In this document: piece by piece, positions 18,183 through 29,960 of the stretch
Position numbering within the stretch: position 1 is the stretch's first letter
Layout of the letters: every line of letters starts with the position of its first letter
DNA from: an uncultured Pelagibacteraceae bacterium
Lineage (GTDB): Bacteria > Pseudomonadota > Alphaproteobacteria > Pelagibacterales > Pelagibacteraceae
NCBI GenBank assembly: GCA_902581585.1
Contig: CACHPB010000001.1
Location: 230,922 to 294,921, forward strand
Reading direction: 5' to 3'
Length of the DNA stretch: 64,000 bases
Notes under the pieces: model-generated
Told to the model about the DNA's origin: nothing
The model's input: only the letters and a program-made list of their open reading frames with translations
Databases searched by the model: none
Translations under genes and position numbers: made by a program

Positions 18183-21100
18183 ATGAGCAAAGAGTTATCG
18201 GATTTATTTAAATCGTCAGAAATTTCTGAAGCACAAAATTTTAATAGTATTAAAATTACGCTAGCAAGTCCTGAAAAGATTAAGTCATGGACTTTTGGTG
18301 AAATTAAAAAACCAGAAACAATTAATTATAGAACTTTTAGGCCTGAAAAAGATGGACTATTCTGTGCAAGAATATTTGGCCCTATCAAGGATTATGAGTG
18401 TCTATGTGGTAAATATAAAAGAATGAAATTTAGAGGCATCATATGTGAAAAATGTGGTGTTGAGGTTACAAAATCAAATGTAAGAAGAGAGAGAATGGGG
18501 CATATAAACTTAGCAACACCAGTAGCTCACATATGGTTTCTAAAATCTTTGCCAAGCAGAATTTCTCTTGTCGTTGATATGAAGTTAAAAGAAGTGGAAA
18601 GAGTATTATACTTTGAAAACTTTATAGTCATAGAACCAGGCCTTACAGGATTGAAAAAGAACCAACTCTTAGGTGAGGAAGAATTGATTAAATATCAGGA
18701 TGAATATGGTGAAGAAGCATTTACAGCTGGTATTGGAGCTGAAGCTATACTTGAGATACTAAAATCTATTAACTTAGAAGAAGAAAGAAATTTTCTAATT
18801 AAAGATATTAAGGAAACAAAATCAAAAGTTTCTGAAGAGAGATCTATTAAAAGATTAAAATTAATTGAGTCATTTATTGAAACTGGCAACAAACCAGAAT
18901 GGATGATTTTAACTACAGTACCAGTGATCCCACCAGAATTGAGACCGCTTGTACCACTTGATGGTGGTAGATTTGCAACATCAGATTTGAATGATTTGTA
19001 CAGAAGAGTAATTAATAGAAATAACAGACTTAAAAGATTAATGGATTTAAAAGCTCCTGACATAATTGTAAGAAATGAAAAAAGAATGTTGCAAGAATCT
19101 GTTGATGCACTTTTTGATAATGGAAGAAGAGGAAGAGTTATTACAGGAACTGGAAAAAGACCTTTAAAATCATTGGCTGAGATGCTTAAAGGTAAGCAAG
19201 GTAGATTTAGACAAAACCTTTTAGGAAAAAGAGTTGATTATTCTGGAAGATCTGTAATTGTTGTTGGTCCTGATTTAAAACTCCATGAATGTGGCCTACC
19301 AAAAAAAATGGCACTAGAACTGTTTAAACCATTTTTATATGCAAGATTAAATAAGTTAGGATTAGCATCAACTATTAAACAAGCAAAAAAATTAGTTGAG
19401 AAAGAGAGAAATGAAGTTTGGGATGCATTAGAACTTATAGTTAGAGAACATCCTGTAATACTAAATAGAGCTCCGACACTTCATAGATTAGGTGTTCAAG
19501 CATTTGAACCAAAATTAATTGAAGGAAATGCAATAGAACTACATCCACTTACTTGTGCTGCATTTAATGCAGATTTTGACGGTGACCAAATGGCAGTTCA
19601 TGTTCCATTAAGTTTAGAAGCTCAACTAGAGGCTAGAGTATTAATGATGTCTACAAATAATATTTTAAGCCCCTCAAATGGAAAACCAATAATTGTACCA
19701 AGTCAGGATATGATTTTAGGAATATACTATCTTTCACAACCACCAGTACAAACTGATAGAGTCGAAGGATATTTTGTAAATACAACTGAAATTGAACATG
19801 CGTTAGAAATAGGTCAAATTAAGGTTCACTCGAGAATAGTGTCAAGATTTGAAACTTTAGATGAAAAAGGAAATAAAAAATTTGAAAAACATATTAGTAC
19901 AGCAGGTAGATTCTTGTTATCAAACTTAATTCCAAAAAATATTAATAATAAATTCTCTCTAGTTGATAGATTGCTTCCAAAGAAAATAGTATCTGAAGTT
20001 ATAGACCATGTGTTTAGATTTTCAGGTCAAAAAAGTACAGTAATATTTTGTGATAAATTGAAAGATCTTGGATTTAAACATGCTTTTAAGGCGGGTATAT
20101 CTTTTGGGAAAGATGACCTTGTTATACCTGAAAATAAACAACTACTTATTGATGAGACTAAGAAACTTATAGCTGATTATGAGGGACAATATGCAGAAGG
20201 TCTCATCACTAGAGGTGAAAAATATAATAAAGTGATTGATGCATGGTCTAAATGTACTGATAGAGTTGCTTCAGAGATGATGAAAAGAATATCAGCAACA
20301 GAAGTAACAGATGAAGGTCTTAAAATTAATTCGGTCTTTATGATGGCTGATAGTGGAGCAAGAGGTTCTGCGGCACAAATGAAACAATTAGCTGGAATGA
20401 GAGGCTTGATTGCCAAACCCTCAGGTGAAATTATTGAAACTCCCATAACATCTAACTTTAAAGAGGGTCTTACAGCATTAGAATATTTTAATTCAACACA
20501 TGGAGCGAGAAAAGGTTTGGCTGATACAGCACTTAAAACTGCTAGTTCAGGTTATTTAACAAGAAGATTATGTGATGTTGCTCAGGATTTAACAATAACA
20601 AAACCTAAATGCGATATGAACTGTGGATCTATAAAACTGACAGAAGTACTAGAAGGTGGAAATATAATGGTGAGTCTTTCTGAAAGAGCATTAGGAAGGG
20701 TTGCTGCAAAGGAAATAAAAAATCCACTAACAGGTGATATTTTAATTAAAAAAGATGTAATGATTGATGAAGCTGGTTGTGAGAAAATTGATGCAGCTGG
20801 AGTTAAAAGTATAAACGTATATTCGGTAATGACATGTAAAGCAAAAGAGGGTGTATGTGCTACATCTTACGGAAGAGACTTATCGAGAGGAAAAATGGTT
20901 CATGTAGGTGAGGCTATTGGAATGATATCTGCACAATCTATTGGTGAGCCTGGGACACAGCTAACTATGAGAACTTTCCATGTTGGTGGTACAGCTTCTG
21001 TTAAGCAAGAGTCACAAATAGTATCAAATTCAGAGGGATCTCTTAAAATTGTAAACACAAACCTAATAAAAGACTCAAAAAATAATCAAATTGTTATGGG

Positions 21101-22349
21101 TAGAAATACTGAGATATCAATTGAAGATGATAAAGGACTACAAGTGGCATCTTATAAAGTTCCTTATGGATCTAAATTATTTTTTGAGAATGGTCAGAAA
21201 ATAAAAAAAGGATCAAAAATTTGTGAGTGGGATCCTTATACAACTCCTGTAATTGCTGAAAAAGATGGTATTGCTAACTATGTTGATTTAATTGATGGAG
21301 TTTCAATTGCTGAAACTGTTGATGATGCAACAGGTATATCAACAAAAGCAGTTGTTGATTGGAAAACTCAATCTAAAAATACTGATCTTAAACCTAGGAT
21401 TACATTAAGAGATGAAAAAGGTAATGTAATTAAAAAAGCAGATGACAATGAGGCAAGATACTATCTTGTACCTGACTCTATTCTCTCAGTAAAAGATGGA
21501 CAAAAAATTTCTGCTGGCGATGTTATTGCAAGGTTACCAAAAGAAACAACAAAAACAAAAGATATAACTGGAGGACTACCTAGAGTAGCCGAATTATTTG
21601 AAGCGAGAAAAGCTAAGGATAGCGCTATTATTGCTGAAAACGATGGAAGTGTTATTTTTGGAAAAGAGGTAAGAGGAAAACAAAGAGTAACTATTGAAGC
21701 TGATAATGGCGATACATCAAGCTATTTGATTCCAAAAGGAAAACATATCAATTTTAATCAAGGTGAAAAAATAAAAAAAGGAGAGTACTTACTTGATGGT
21801 CAACCATTACCTCATGATATATTAAGAATTCTTGGAATTGAAGAACTTACAGAGTATTTTGTAAACCAAGTACAAGATGTCTATAGATTACAAGGCGTTA
21901 TAATAAATGACAAGCATATAGAAGTTATACTTAGACAAATGTTAAAAAAAATAGAAGTTAAAGAAGCTGGAGACAGTAACTTGCTACCAGGCGAAGTTAT
22001 AGATAGAATTAAATTTGAAAATATGAATGAAAAATTAAAAGGCGAGGGAAAAAAACCTGCAATTGGTGAGAGAGTTTTAATGGGTATTACAAAAGCTTCT
22101 TTACAAACAGAGTCATTTATTTCTGCTGCATCATTTCAAGAAACAACTAGAGTTTTAACAGACGCAGCTATTAAAGGTAAAGTTGACAAACTTACAGGAC
22201 TTAAGGAAAATGTAATTGTAGGAAGATTAGTTCCGGCAGGTACGGGTTCTATAAAGAATTCTTGGAATAGAAAAGCCCTTGCTGATGATCAGAAATTTTT
22301 ATCTGATCAAGAGAGCCAGGATGACTCTGAGGCTCAAATAAACCAGTAA
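18183..22349 (+). CDS. rpoC: RNA polymerase beta-prime subunit
   Basis: 1388 residues. The active-site N-A-D-F-D-G-D-Q-M is at residues 462-470, and the N-terminal zinc site is intact (C-L-C-G near residue 73, C-E-K-C-G about 18 residues later). The second zinc site is atypical: C810, C885 and C892 are present, but the usual last cysteine of C-A-x-C-Y-G-R-D is Ser895. An extra Cys814 is seen in the C-D-M-N-C-G segment. Bridge-helix and trigger-loop segments are recognisable (S-A-R-K-G-L-A-type block, [12 protein letters not shown]). End of the long secE-rpoC gene run; the next gene follows after a 156-nt spacer with its own promoter. Confidence 0.99.
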   Translation: MSKELSDLFKSSEISEAQNFNSIKITLASPEKIKSWTFGEIKKPETINYRTFRPEKDGLFCARIFGPIKDYECLCGKYKRMKFRGIICEKCGVEVTKSNVRRERMGHINLATPVAHIWFLKSLPSRISLVVDMKLKEVERVLYFENFIVIEPGLTGLKKNQLLGEEELIKYQDEYGEEAFTAGIGAEAILEILKSINLEEERNFLIKDIKETKSKVSEERSIKRLKLIESFIETGNKPEWMILTTVPVIPPELRPLVPLDGGRFATSDLNDLYRRVINRNNRLKRLMDLKAPDIIVRNEKRMLQESVDALFDNGRRGRVITGTGKRPLKSLAEMLKGKQGRFRQNLLGKRVDYSGRSVIVVGPDLKLHECGLPKKMALELFKPFLYARLNKLGLASTIKQAKKLVEKERNEVWDALELIVREHPVILNRAPTLHRLGVQAFEPKLIEGNAIELHPLTCAAFNADFDGDQMAVHVPLSLEAQLEARVLMMSTNNILSPSNGKPIIVPSQDMILGIYYLSQPPVQTDRVEGYFVNTTEIEHALEIGQIKVHSRIVSRFETLDEKGNKKFEKHISTAGRFLLSNLIPKNINNKFSLVDRLLPKKIVSEVIDHVFRFSGQKSTVIFCDKLKDLGFKHAFKAGISFGKDDLVIPENKQLLIDETKKLIADYEGQYAEGLITRGEKYNKVIDAWSKCTDRVASEMMKRISATEVTDEGLKINSVFMMADSGARGSAAQMKQLAGMRGLIAKPSGEIIETPITSNFKEGLTALEYFNSTHGARKGLADTALKTASSGYLTRRLCDVAQDLTITKPKCDMNCGSIKLTEVLEGGNIMVSLSERALGRVAAKEIKNPLTGDILIKKDVMIDEAGCEKIDAAGVKSINVYSVMTCKAKEGVCATSYGRDLSRGKMVHVGEAIGMISAQSIGEPGTQLTMRTFHVGGTASVKQESQIVSNSEGSLKIVNTNLIKDSKNNQIVMGRNTEISIEDDKGLQVASYKVPYGSKLFFENGQKIKKGSKICEWDPYTTPVIAEKDGIANYVDLIDGVSIAETVDDATGISTKAVVDWKTQSKNTDLKPRITLRDEKGNVIKKADDNEARYYLVPDSILSVKDGQKISAGDVIARLPKETTKTKDITGGLPRVAELFEARKAKDSAIIAENDGSVIFGKEVRGKQRVTIEADNGDTSSYLIPKGKHINFNQGEKIKKGEYLLDGQPLPHDILRILGIEELTEYFVNQVQDVYRLQGVIINDKHIEVILRQMLKKIEVKEAGDSNLLPGEVIDRIKFENMNEKLKGEGKKPAIGERVLMGITKASLQTESFISAASFQETTRVLTDAAIKGKVDKLTGLKENVIVGRLVPAGTGSIKNSWNRKALADDQKFLSDQESQDDSEAQINQ

Positions 22350-22377
22350 ATATATAACTTTTTTCACTTAATTTAGT

Positions 22378-22405
22378 TTGACAAATATAATTTCTAATGT
22401 ATTTT
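22378..22405 (+). promoter_or_regulatory. Candidate promoter of the rpsL (str) operon
   Basis: A perfect -35 box TTGACA (22378-22383) is followed after 16 bp by TATTTT (22400-22405), about 100 bp upstream of rpsL in the largest protein-gene spacer of the ribosomal block. Position and the consensus -35 make it the best promoter candidate in the window. Confidence 0.55.
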
Positions 22406-22427
22406 GGCCATGTTTTTGGTTGGAATG

Positions 22428-22475
22428 TAGTGATTAGTTCACTAAACGCTGCCACAAATAACATGTCAGTTATTT
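22428..22475 (+). promoter_or_regulatory. rpsL leader with two small stem-loops
   Basis: Downstream of the candidate promoter, tagtga/tcacta (22428-22433 with 22439-22444, 5-nt loop) and aaataac/gttattt (22456-22462 with 22469-22475, 6-nt loop) can form. Both are short; the second is A-U rich. They could be part of a leader that controls the str operon, or chance structure in A+T-rich DNA. Confidence 0.3.
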
Positions 22476-22505
22476 TCATCAAAAATAAATATTAATAATA
22501 AATTT

Positions 22506-22877
22506 ATGCCAACTATTAACCAATTAGTAAGAAAAAGTAGACTTAAACAAGTAACAAGAAATAAAGTTCCTGCTTTGCAGAAACAACCTTTAAAAAGAGG
22601 GGTATGCGTTAAAGTTTACACAACAACCCCAAAAAAACCAAACTCTGCATTAAGAAAAGTTGCGCGTGTAAGATTGTCTAATGGTTTTGAAGTGACCGCT
22701 TATATACCAGGAGAAGGTCATAATTTACAAGAACACTCTGTAGTTTTGATAAGAGGTGGAAGAGTAAAAGATTTACCTGGTGTTCGTTATCATATTCTAA
22801 GAGGTAATTTAGATACCCAAGGTGTTGCAAATCGTAAACAAAGACGATCCTTGTATGGAACAAAAAAAGGTAAATAA
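22506..22877 (+). CDS. rpsL: 30S ribosomal protein S12
   Basis: Decoding-centre protein, 123 residues. The [10 protein letters not shown] and [13 protein letters not shown] motifs carry the wild-type lysines at the two streptomycin-related positions. First gene of the rpsL-rpsG-fusA operon; 3 nt before rpsG. Confidence 0.99.
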   Translation: MPTINQLVRKSRLKQVTRNKVPALQKQPLKRGVCVKVYTTTPKKPNSALRKVARVRLSNGFEVTAYIPGEGHNLQEHSVVLIRGGRVKDLPGVRYHILRGNLDTQGVANRKQRRSLYGTKKGK

Positions 22878-22880
22878 AAA

Positions 22881-23351
22881 ATGTCCAGAAAAAGAAAAGC
22901 ACCAAAAAAATTAGCTATTGTAGATCCAAAATACAAATCTACTATAATACCGAAATTAATAAATTCTATAATGTATGATGGAAAAAAAACTGTTGCAGAA
23001 AAAATTGTATATGATGCTATAGATAAAATTAAAAGTAAGTCTAAAGATGAACCTTTAAATGTTTTTAACGATGCAATTAACAATATAAGACCAACTGTTG
23101 AGGTAAGATCTAGAAGAGTTGGTGGAGCAACATATCAAGTTCCAGTAGAGGTAAAAGCAAAACGATCACAAGCTTTAGCTTTAAGATGGTTAGTGGATGC
23201 ATCTAGAAAACGTAAAGATAAAAATATGTCAGACAAAATATTTAATGAAATTTATGATGCTTATCAAAATAGAGGGTCAGCAATAAAAAAAAAGGAAGAT
23301 ACTCATAAAATGGCTGAGTCAAACAAAGCTTTTGCTCATTTCAGGTGGTAA
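22881..23351 (+). CDS. rpsG: 30S ribosomal protein S7
   Basis: Primary 16S rRNA 3'-domain binder, 156 residues, standard length. Shows the A-x-x-N-I-R-P-T-V-E-V-R-S-R-R-V-G-G-A-T-Y-Q-V-P-V-E-V signature. Ends with H-K-M-A-E-S-N-K-A-F-A-H-F-R-W. Separated from fusA by 6 nt. Confidence 0.99.
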   Translation: MSRKRKAPKKLAIVDPKYKSTIIPKLINSIMYDGKKTVAEKIVYDAIDKIKSKSKDEPLNVFNDAINNIRPTVEVRSRRVGGATYQVPVEVKAKRSQALALRWLVDASRKRKDKNMSDKIFNEIYDAYQNRGSAIKKKEDTHKMAESNKAFAHFRW

Positions 23352-23357
23352 CCAATT

Positions 23358-25433
23358 ATGTCAAGAACACACACATTAGATAAATACAGAAATATAGGTA
23401 TTATGGCCCACATTGATGCTGGCAAAACTACAACAACGGAAAGAATTCTATATTATACTGGAAAAAGCCATAAAATTGGTGAAGTGCATGATGGTGCAGC
23501 AACAATGGATTGGATGGAGCAAGAGCAAGAACGTGGAATTACTATTACATCAGCTGCAACAACCTGTTTTTGGAATGATCATAGAATAAATATAATTGAC
23601 ACTCCAGGACACGTGGATTTTACAATTGAGGTTGAAAGATCTTTAAAAGTTCTGGATGGAGCTGTAGCAGTGTTTGATGGTGTGGCTGGCGTTGAACCTC
23701 AGTCTGAAACAGTCTGGAGACAAGCTGATAAATACAAAGTACCTAGAATTTGTTTTGTCAATAAATTAGATAGAACTGGAGCAGACTTTTTTAGATGTGT
23801 AGAAATGATAAAGGATCGTCTTGGAGCAAAACCTTTAGTAATGCAAGTACCAATAGGGGTTGAAGCATCATTAAAAGGTGTAGTTGACCTAATTAAAATG
23901 AAAGCTGTAGTTTGGAAAAATGAAGATCTTGGAGCAGCATGGGAGCTAATAGACATACCTGATGATTTAAAAGAAATATCTATGAAATATAGACAGGAAT
24001 TAGTTGAAACTGCTGTAGAGCAAGATGAAAAATTAATGGAAGATTATTTGGGAGGAAAAGATATTTCTGAAGAAGAGCTTATTAAATGTATTAGAAAAGG
24101 TTGTTTAGGTTTTGATTTTGTTCCAGTTTTGACTGGATCTGCATTTAAAAATAAAGGAGTTCAACCTCTTTTAGATGCGGTTGTAAATTATTTACCAAGT
24201 CCAAATGATATTGGTTTTATTAAAGGTACTAAACCCGGATCGGATGAAGAGATAGAGATGAAGTTTGATGATAATGCACCTTTTTCAGCATTGGCTTTTA
24301 AAGTTGCAAATGATCCATTTGTTGGAAGTTTGACATTTATTAGAATATATTCTGGAACTGTAAAATCTGGAACAGGTATTTATAACTCCTCAAAAGATAA
24401 GGAGGAAAGAGTAGGACGTATGCTTTTGATGCATGCAAACTCTAGAGAAGATATCAAAGAAGCTAATGCTGGAGATATTGTTGCGCTTGCTGGTCTAAAA
24501 AATACTATCACTGGACATACACTTGCAAACAAGGATAACCCAGTGTTATTAGAACCAATGGAGTTCCCTGACCCAGTTATTGAAATTGCAGTTGAGCCTA
24601 AAACTAAAGCAGATCAAGAAAAAATGGGTGAAGCTTTAGGCAGACTTGCTAAGGAGGACCCATCATTTAGAGTTACTTCTGATGAAGAGTCAGGTCAAAC
24701 AATTATAAAAGGAATGGGTGAATTACATTTGGATATTATTGTAGATAGAATGAAAAGAGAATTTAAAGTCGAGGCAAACGTTGGAGCACCTCAAGTTGCA
24801 TACAGAGAGACCATTTTATCACCAGCTGAATTTGATTACACACATAAAAAGCAAAGTGGTGGGGCTGGCCAATTTGCAAGAGTAAAACTTACTGTAGAAC
24901 CTCTTGAACCAGGTAAAGGAAGAGAAATCGAAAGTAAAATTAAAGGTGGAGCAATTCCAAAAGAATTCATTCCTGGTGTAGAAAAAGGTGTTGAAACAGT
25001 TGCAGATGGTGGAATATTAGCTGGATTTCCTTTAATTGATTACAAAGTTACAATAGTTGATGGATTGCATCACGATGTTGACTCAAGTGTTCTGGCATTC
25101 GAACTAGCTTCAAGACAATGTTTTAAAGAAGCTTGTACAAAAGCAACTTTAAAATTATTAGAACCAATTATGAGAGTTGAGGTTGTTACTCCAGAAGATT
25201 ACATGGGAGATGTTATAGGAGATTTAAATAGTCGTAGAGGTCAAATAAGCACTCAAGAACAAAGAGGAAATGCAACTGTTATTACAGCAATGGTCCCATT
25301 AGCAAATATGTTTGGTTATATTAATAACTTGAGATCTATGTCACAAGGTAGAGCTCAATATTCAATGTTTTTCGATCACTATGATAAAGTTCCACAAAAT
25401 GTTCAGGATGAGGTTACAAAAAAGACAGGATAA
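23358..25433 (+). CDS. fusA: Elongation factor G
   Basis: Translocation GTPase, 691 residues, canonical five-domain length. P-loop A-H-I-D-A-G-K-T at 17-24, switch motif R-G-I-T-I-T-S, D-T-P-G-H, N-K-L-D, then domain IV with the Y-R-E-T start and Q-S-G-G-A-G-Q-F-A segment. Directly followed by rpsJ after 2 nt; the tuf gene that usually lies between fusA and rpsJ is absent here. Confidence 0.99.
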   Translation: MSRTHTLDKYRNIGIMAHIDAGKTTTTERILYYTGKSHKIGEVHDGAATMDWMEQEQERGITITSAATTCFWNDHRINIIDTPGHVDFTIEVERSLKVLDGAVAVFDGVAGVEPQSETVWRQADKYKVPRICFVNKLDRTGADFFRCVEMIKDRLGAKPLVMQVPIGVEASLKGVVDLIKMKAVVWKNEDLGAAWELIDIPDDLKEISMKYRQELVETAVEQDEKLMEDYLGGKDISEEELIKCIRKGCLGFDFVPVLTGSAFKNKGVQPLLDAVVNYLPSPNDIGFIKGTKPGSDEEIEMKFDDNAPFSALAFKVANDPFVGSLTFIRIYSGTVKSGTGIYNSSKDKEERVGRMLLMHANSREDIKEANAGDIVALAGLKNTITGHTLANKDNPVLLEPMEFPDPVIEIAVEPKTKADQEKMGEALGRLAKEDPSFRVTSDEESGQTIIKGMGELHLDIIVDRMKREFKVEANVGAPQVAYRETILSPAEFDYTHKKQSGGAGQFARVKLTVEPLEPGKGREIESKIKGGAIPKEFIPGVEKGVETVADGGILAGFPLIDYKVTIVDGLHHDVDSSVLAFELASRQCFKEACTKATLKLLEPIMRVEVVTPEDYMGDVIGDLNSRRGQISTQEQRGNATVITAMVPLANMFGYINNLRSMSQGRAQYSMFFDHYDKVPQNVQDEVTKKTG

Positions 25434-25435
25434 AT

Positions 25436-25744
25436 ATGGAAAAGCAAAATATTAGAATTAAATTAAGAGCTTACGATAATAAAGTCCTAGATCAATCTAC
25501 AGAAGAGATTGTAAATACAGTGAAAAGAACTGGAGCCAATATTAAAGGTCCTATCCCTCTTCCAACCAAAAAAGAGAGATATACTGTACTTAGATCACCT
25601 CATATAGATAAAAAAAGTAGAGAACAATTTGAAACAAGAACCCATAAAAGATTAATTGATATAATTGAGCCAACGCCAGCTACTGTGGAAGCTCTGATGA
25701 AACTTGATTTAGCCTCGGGTGTTGATGTGGAGATAAAAATATAA
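25436..25744 (+). CDS. rpsJ: 30S ribosomal protein S10
   Basis: 102 residues. Carries [16 protein letters not shown] and the [17 protein letters not shown] loop. S10 is also the NusE partner of NusB in antitermination. First gene of the S10 cluster, 2 nt after fusA and overlapping rplC by one base, so no separate S10 promoter or long leader exists between fusA and rpsJ. Confidence 0.99.
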   Translation: MEKQNIRIKLRAYDNKVLDQSTEEIVNTVKRTGANIKGPIPLPTKKERYTVLRSPHIDKKSREQFETRTHKRLIDIIEPTPATVEALMKLDLASGVDVEIKI

Positions 25745-26451
25745 TGAGAGAGATCGGACTAATAGGTAAAAAAATTGGCATGACAAGAGAATTTTTTAAG
25801 ACAGGTCAATCTGTTCCTGTAACGGTATTAAAAGTAGAAAAGGGGAGAGTTATTCAGTTAATTGATAAAGATAAAAGGGGTTATAATGCTATACAATTAG
25901 GCTTTGGAAGGATCAAAAATTCTAAATTATCCAAATCAATGAAAGGCTATTTTTCAAAAAAAAATACAGAACCAAAAAAAGTTCTTAAAGAATTTAAAGT
26001 AAAAAGTCTTGAACAATATAAAGAAGGTAATGAATTTGGCATAGAAATTTTTAAAGATACTAAATTTCTTGATATTAAATCAAAAACTATCGGAAAAGGT
26101 TTTGCAGGTGCAATGAAAAGACATAATTTTGGAGGTTTGAGAGCTTCACATGGAGTCTCAATATCTCACAGAGCACATGGATCTACAGGACAAAACCAAG
26201 ATCCAGGAAAAGTTTTTAAAGGAAAAAAAATGGCAGGACATATGGGTGATAAAATTAGAACTATACAAAATCTTGAAATAATAAAAACCGACTTGGATAA
26301 TGAATTACTCTATTTAAAAGGATCAATTCCTGGAAGTAAAAATTCTGAAGTTTTGATCAAAGAAGCTGTAAAAAATATTAAAAAATTAACAACAAGTGAA
26401 AAATTATCAATTATTGAAAAAGCGAAAAAAAATAAAGAGAAGAAAAAATAA
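25744..26451 (+). CDS. rplC: 50S ribosomal protein L3
   Basis: 235 residues, slightly longer than the common 205-215 because of a lysine-rich C-terminal tail (about residues 205-235). The central G-x-M-K-R-H-N-F-x-G and [21 protein letters not shown] segments are the L3 fingerprint; the Gln in the latter is a known methylation site in other bacteria. Overlaps rpsJ by one base. Confidence 0.97.
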   Translation: MREIGLIGKKIGMTREFFKTGQSVPVTVLKVEKGRVIQLIDKDKRGYNAIQLGFGRIKNSKLSKSMKGYFSKKNTEPKKVLKEFKVKSLEQYKEGNEFGIEIFKDTKFLDIKSKTIGKGFAGAMKRHNFGGLRASHGVSISHRAHGSTGQNQDPGKVFKGKKMAGHMGDKIRTIQNLEIIKTDLDNELLYLKGSIPGSKNSEVLIKEAVKNIKKLTTSEKLSIIEKAKKNKEKKK

Positions 26452-26454
26452 TTA

Positions 26455-27075
26455 ATGAAAATAGATAAATTAAATATTGACGGAAACAAAGGAACAATTG
26501 ATGTTTCTGATAAATTAATAGCAGCCAAAATAAATAATAAACTTATTAGTAGTGTTTTGTACAAAAGCAATGCTAATTACAAGGGAAGAAAGGCTAAAAC
26601 AAAACAGAAAAATGAAATAATTGGTTCCACATCCAAAATTTATGCACAAAAAGGTACTGGAAATGCTAGACACGCAAGTAAAAAAGCCCCAATATTCGTC
26701 GGTGGTGGAGTAGCTCATGGCCCGAAAGGTGAGGCGAATTATAAAAAAAGAAAGCTTAATAAAAGTGAAAAAAAATTAAGTATTGCATCATTAATTACAA
26801 AGAAAAATAAATCAAAGGACTTAATAGTTTTAAACGATTTTCAAAATGAAATTAAAAAAACAAAAGAAATGAATAATATATTAATTAAATTTGAGGCAAA
26901 AAATTCAATAATAATATTAGATAAAAAATCTAGAGCAAATATTCAAAAATCAGCTAGAAATATTCCTAATGTTAAAATTACAGATGTAAACCACTTTAGT
27001 ACATTTGATTTAGCGAAGTTTAAAAAAATAATATTTACAGAGACATCTATTAAAGAATTAGAGAAAAGATATTAA
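26455..27075 (+). CDS. rplD: 50S ribosomal protein L4
   Basis: 206 residues, normal length. The tunnel-lining extended loop is visible (Q-K-G-T-G-N-A-R-H-A-S-K-K-A-P-I-F-V-G-G-G). L4 represses the S10 operon in Escherichia coli; no S10 leader is visible here for that. Lies 3 nt after rplC and 1 nt before rplW. Confidence 0.96.
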   Translation: MKIDKLNIDGNKGTIDVSDKLIAAKINNKLISSVLYKSNANYKGRKAKTKQKNEIIGSTSKIYAQKGTGNARHASKKAPIFVGGGVAHGPKGEANYKKRKLNKSEKKLSIASLITKKNKSKDLIVLNDFQNEIKKTKEMNNILIKFEAKNSIIILDKKSRANIQKSARNIPNVKITDVNHFSTFDLAKFKKIIFTETSIKELEKRY

Positions 27076-27076
27076 T

Positions 27077-27370
27077 ATGGAAAAAATACATTTGTACGAT
27101 AAAATAATTGCTCCAATTGTAACTGAAAAATCAACTAATCTATCAGAGCAAAATAAAGTTATTTTTAAAGTTCATGCAAAGGCTAATAAAAATAATCTTA
27201 AAAAAAATATAGAAAAAATTTTTAAAGTTAATGTAACAAAAGTTAATATAATTAATAAAAAAACGCGGATGAAAATTACAAGAGGAAAAAAAGTTAGAGT
27301 AAAAGGATTTAAAAAAGCAATCATTACTTTAAAAAAAGGTCAGAATATTGATCTAACAACAGGTATTTAA
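27077..27370 (+). CDS. rplW: 50S ribosomal protein L23
   Basis: 97 residues. Exit-tunnel rim protein that docks trigger factor and SRP. Shows I-I-A-P-I-V-T-E-K-S-T, then F-K-V-H-A-x-A-N-K and a basic loop (R-M-K-I-T-R-G-K-K-V-R-V-K-G-F-K-K-A). Between rplD and rplB as usual. Confidence 0.96.
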   Translation: MEKIHLYDKIIAPIVTEKSTNLSEQNKVIFKVHAKANKNNLKKNIEKIFKVNVTKVNIINKKTRMKITRGKKVRVKGFKKAIITLKKGQNIDLTTGI

Positions 27371-27374
27371 ATTT

Positions 27375-28208
27375 ATGGCTCTGAAAACATTTAAACCTTA
27401 CACAAAATCCTCAAGAGGTACTATTCTTGTAAGTAGAGATGATCTTTGGAAGGGTAAACCGTATAAATCTTTAACATCACCAAATAATTCTTCCAAAGGA
27501 AGAAATAACAATGGAAGAATAACCTCTAGAAATCATGGTGGTGGACATAAGCACAAGTACAGAAAGATAGATTTTCACAGAAAAAAAATTGATGTAACTG
27601 CAGAAGTTGAAAGAATTGAATACGACCCGAATAGATCATGTCATATCATGTTAGTGAAGTTTGAGGATGGTCAAAGATATTATTATTTGGCCCCAAAAGA
27701 TATAAAAATAGGTGATATAATACAGAATGGTTCAAAGTCAGAAATTAAAATCGGTAATTGTTTGCCATTAAAAGATATCCCTGTTGGAATTGATATACAT
27801 AATGTTGAAATTAACCCTGGTGGAGGTGGTAAGATAGCTAGATCTGCTGGAACTTCAGTATCTATCTCTGGCATTGATGGCAATTATTCAATAATAAAAA
27901 TGACCTCCGGAGAAGTAAGAAAAATAAATTCTAATTCAATGGCGACTATTGGTGTACTTTCAAACCCTGATCAAAAAAATATTAAAATAGGAAAAGCAGG
28001 TAGATCAAGATGGCTTGGAAGAAGACCTCACACAAGAGGAGTTGTAAAAAATCCTGTAGATCATCCTCATGGTGGTGGTGAAGGTAAATCTGCTGGAGGA
28101 AGACACCCAGTTTCACCAACTGGTCAATCTGCTAAAGGATTAAAAACAAGAGATAATAAAAGAACAGACAAATTTATTATTAGAAGAAGAAAGAAGAAAA
28201 GAGCGTAA
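27375..28208 (+). CDS. rplB: 50S ribosomal protein L2
   Basis: 277 residues, full length. Peptidyl-transferase-adjacent protein. Typical features: G-R-N-N-N-G-R-I-T-S-R-N-H-G-G-G-H-K, the S-A-G-T block, and the C-terminal P-V-D-H-P-H-G-G-G-E-G loop with the conserved histidine near the peptidyl-transferase centre. Confidence 0.99.
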   Translation: MALKTFKPYTKSSRGTILVSRDDLWKGKPYKSLTSPNNSSKGRNNNGRITSRNHGGGHKHKYRKIDFHRKKIDVTAEVERIEYDPNRSCHIMLVKFEDGQRYYYLAPKDIKIGDIIQNGSKSEIKIGNCLPLKDIPVGIDIHNVEINPGGGGKIARSAGTSVSISGIDGNYSIIKMTSGEVRKINSNSMATIGVLSNPDQKNIKIGKAGRSRWLGRRPHTRGVVKNPVDHPHGGGEGKSAGGRHPVSPTGQSAKGLKTRDNKRTDKFIIRRRKKKRA

Positions 28209-28211
28209 ATT

Positions 28212-28511
28212 ATGGCTAGATCAGTTTGGAAAGGTCCATTTGTAGAAGAGAGCTTGATAAAGAAAGTTGAAAAATTGAAAAATGATCCAATAAAAAAACC
28301 AATTAAAACATGGTCAAGAAAATCAACTATAATTCCTGATTTTGTTGGAATAAGTTTTTTAATTTATAACGGGAAAAAATTTATACCTATAACTATTTCA
28401 GAAGATATGGTTGGGCATAAATTTGGCGAGTTTGCACCAACAAGACAATTTTTCGGTCATACACCAGCTGACAAAAAAGCAAAAGTTGAAGGGGGTGCAA
28501 CTAAAAAATAA
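28212..28511 (+). CDS. rpsS: 30S ribosomal protein S19
   Basis: 99 residues, a little longer than the usual 92 owing to a short C-terminal tail. Shows R-S-x-[16 protein letters not shown] and G-H-K-x-G-E-F-A-P-T-R. Overlaps rplV by one base. Confidence 0.98.
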   Translation: MARSVWKGPFVEESLIKKVEKLKNDPIKKPIKTWSRKSTIIPDFVGISFLIYNGKKFIPITISEDMVGHKFGEFAPTRQFFGHTPADKKAKVEGGATKK

Positions 28512-28906
28512 TGAGCAAATTAAAGAAAAAAATTGATACAAAAACTGTTAAATCAGTTAATAAAAACGTTAGATCAAGCACAAGAAAACTTAATCCAATT
28601 CTTAAATCGATAGTTGGAAAAAAAGTTGATGTAGCAATCAGAGATTTAACATTTTCAGATAAAAGAATATCTAAAGATATAAAAAAAACAATCTCATCTG
28701 CAGTAGCAAATGCTGAAAACAACTACCAGTATGATATAGACAAATTAATGGTTAAAGAGGCTTACTGTGGTAAACAAGTAATAATGAAAAGATTTAGAGC
28801 TAGAGCAAAAGGAAGAGCGGCTGAAATAATGAAACCTTATTCAAACGTTACAATAATACTTACAGAAAAAACTAAAGAAACGGAGAGTCATGGGACAAAA
28901 AGTTAA
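28511..28906 (+). CDS. rplV: 50S ribosomal protein L22
   Basis: 131 residues; a basic N-terminal extension of about 15 residues precedes the conserved core. The tunnel loop region [11 protein letters not shown] is intact, with no macrolide-resistance-like deletion. The 3' end overlaps the start of rpsC by 17 nt, the longest same-strand overlap in the ribosomal block. Confidence 0.96.
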   Translation: MSKLKKKIDTKTVKSVNKNVRSSTRKLNPILKSIVGKKVDVAIRDLTFSDKRISKDIKKTISSAVANAENNYQYDIDKLMVKEAYCGKQVIMKRFRARAKGRAAEIMKPYSNVTIILTEKTKETESHGTKS

Positions 28907-29549
28907 TCCAATTGGACTTAGATTAGGAATTAATAGAGGATGGGATTCCGTATGGTATGCAAAGAAAAAAGATTTTGGAAATAATCTTATAGAGGATTTT
29001 AGAATAAGAGAATATATTAAAAAGAATGTAGTAAATTCTGGAGTATCTAAAGTAATGATCGAAAGAACTTCAAAAAAATGTTTTGTAACAATTTATACAT
29101 CAAGACCAGGATTTGTAATTGGAAAAAAAGGTACTGATATTGAAAAAATTAAAGGTAATTTATCCAAATTAACCTCTAATGAAGTTGTCTTAAATATTAA
29201 AGAGGTAAAAAAACCTGAAACAAACAGTTATTTAGTTGCAGAAAATATTGCTCAACAGTTAGTTAAAAGAGTTTCATATAGAAGAGCCATGAAAAGAGCA
29301 ATGCAATCAGCATTAAGATTAGGCGCAAAGGGCATTAAAGTATCAATAAGTGGTCGTTTGGGAGGAAATGAAATAGCAAGAACAGAGTGGTTAAGAGAAG
29401 GCAGTATTCCATCTCATACTTTAAGAGCAGACATTGACTATTCTGAAGCAGAAGCTCTAACAACTTATGGAATTATCGGTATTAAAATTTGGATTTATAA
29501 GGGTGAGATCTTTACAAAGGAATTTAGCCAAGAAAGGAATAAAGCATAA
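28890..29549 (+). CDS. rpsC: 30S ribosomal protein S3
   Basis: 219 residues. Starts with the standard [13 protein letters not shown], so the start inside rplV is real. KH domain with [10 protein letters not shown]-terminal domain with [11 protein letters not shown] and A-D-I-D-Y. mRNA-entry and helicase-associated protein. Followed at 2 nt by rplP. Confidence 0.98.
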   Translation: MGQKVNPIGLRLGINRGWDSVWYAKKKDFGNNLIEDFRIREYIKKNVVNSGVSKVMIERTSKKCFVTIYTSRPGFVIGKKGTDIEKIKGNLSKLTSNEVVLNIKEVKKPETNSYLVAENIAQQLVKRVSYRRAMKRAMQSALRLGAKGIKVSISGRLGGNEIARTEWLREGSIPSHTLRADIDYSEAEALTTYGIIGIKIWIYKGEIFTKEFSQERNKA

Positions 29550-29551
29550 AA

Positions 29552-29959
29552 ATGTTGCAACCAACAAGAACGAAATTTAGAAAAGCGCACAAAGGTAGAA
29601 TACATGGTAATGCATCAAGATGTAATACAATGAACTACGGTTCTTTTGGACTAAAAGCAGTACAACCAGAAAGAGTAATATCAAGACAAATAGAAGCCGC
29701 AAGAGTTGCTTTAACAAGGCATATGAAAAGACAAGGAAGAGTGTGGACAAGAATGTTTCCAAATATTCCAGTCTCAAAAAAACCAACAGAAGTAAGAATG
29801 GGTAAAGGAAAAGGTTCTCCAGAATTTTGGGCTTGTAGAGTAAAACCAGGAAGAATTTTATTTGAAGTAGACGGCGTACCCGAACAGATTGCAAGAGAAG
29901 CTTTATACAAGGCCTCCGCAAAATTACCTATTAAATGCAAATTTATTAAAAGAATATAA
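29552..29959 (+). CDS. rplP: 50S ribosomal protein L16
   Basis: 135 residues, normal length. Starts M-L-Q-P-x-R-T-K-F-R-K-x-H-K-G-R, with R-M-G-K-G-K-G and the conserved [10 protein letters not shown]. Binds near the A-site tRNA elbow. One nt before rpmC. Confidence 0.98.
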   Translation: MLQPTRTKFRKAHKGRIHGNASRCNTMNYGSFGLKAVQPERVISRQIEAARVALTRHMKRQGRVWTRMFPNIPVSKKPTEVRMGKGKGSPEFWACRVKPGRILFEVDGVPEQIAREALYKASAKLPIKCKFIKRI

Positions 29960-29960
29960 C

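Noticed and set aside
22350..22505. Possible riboswitch in the rpsL leader
   Set aside because: Only two short stems are present; no conserved ligand-binding core that I know is recognisable.
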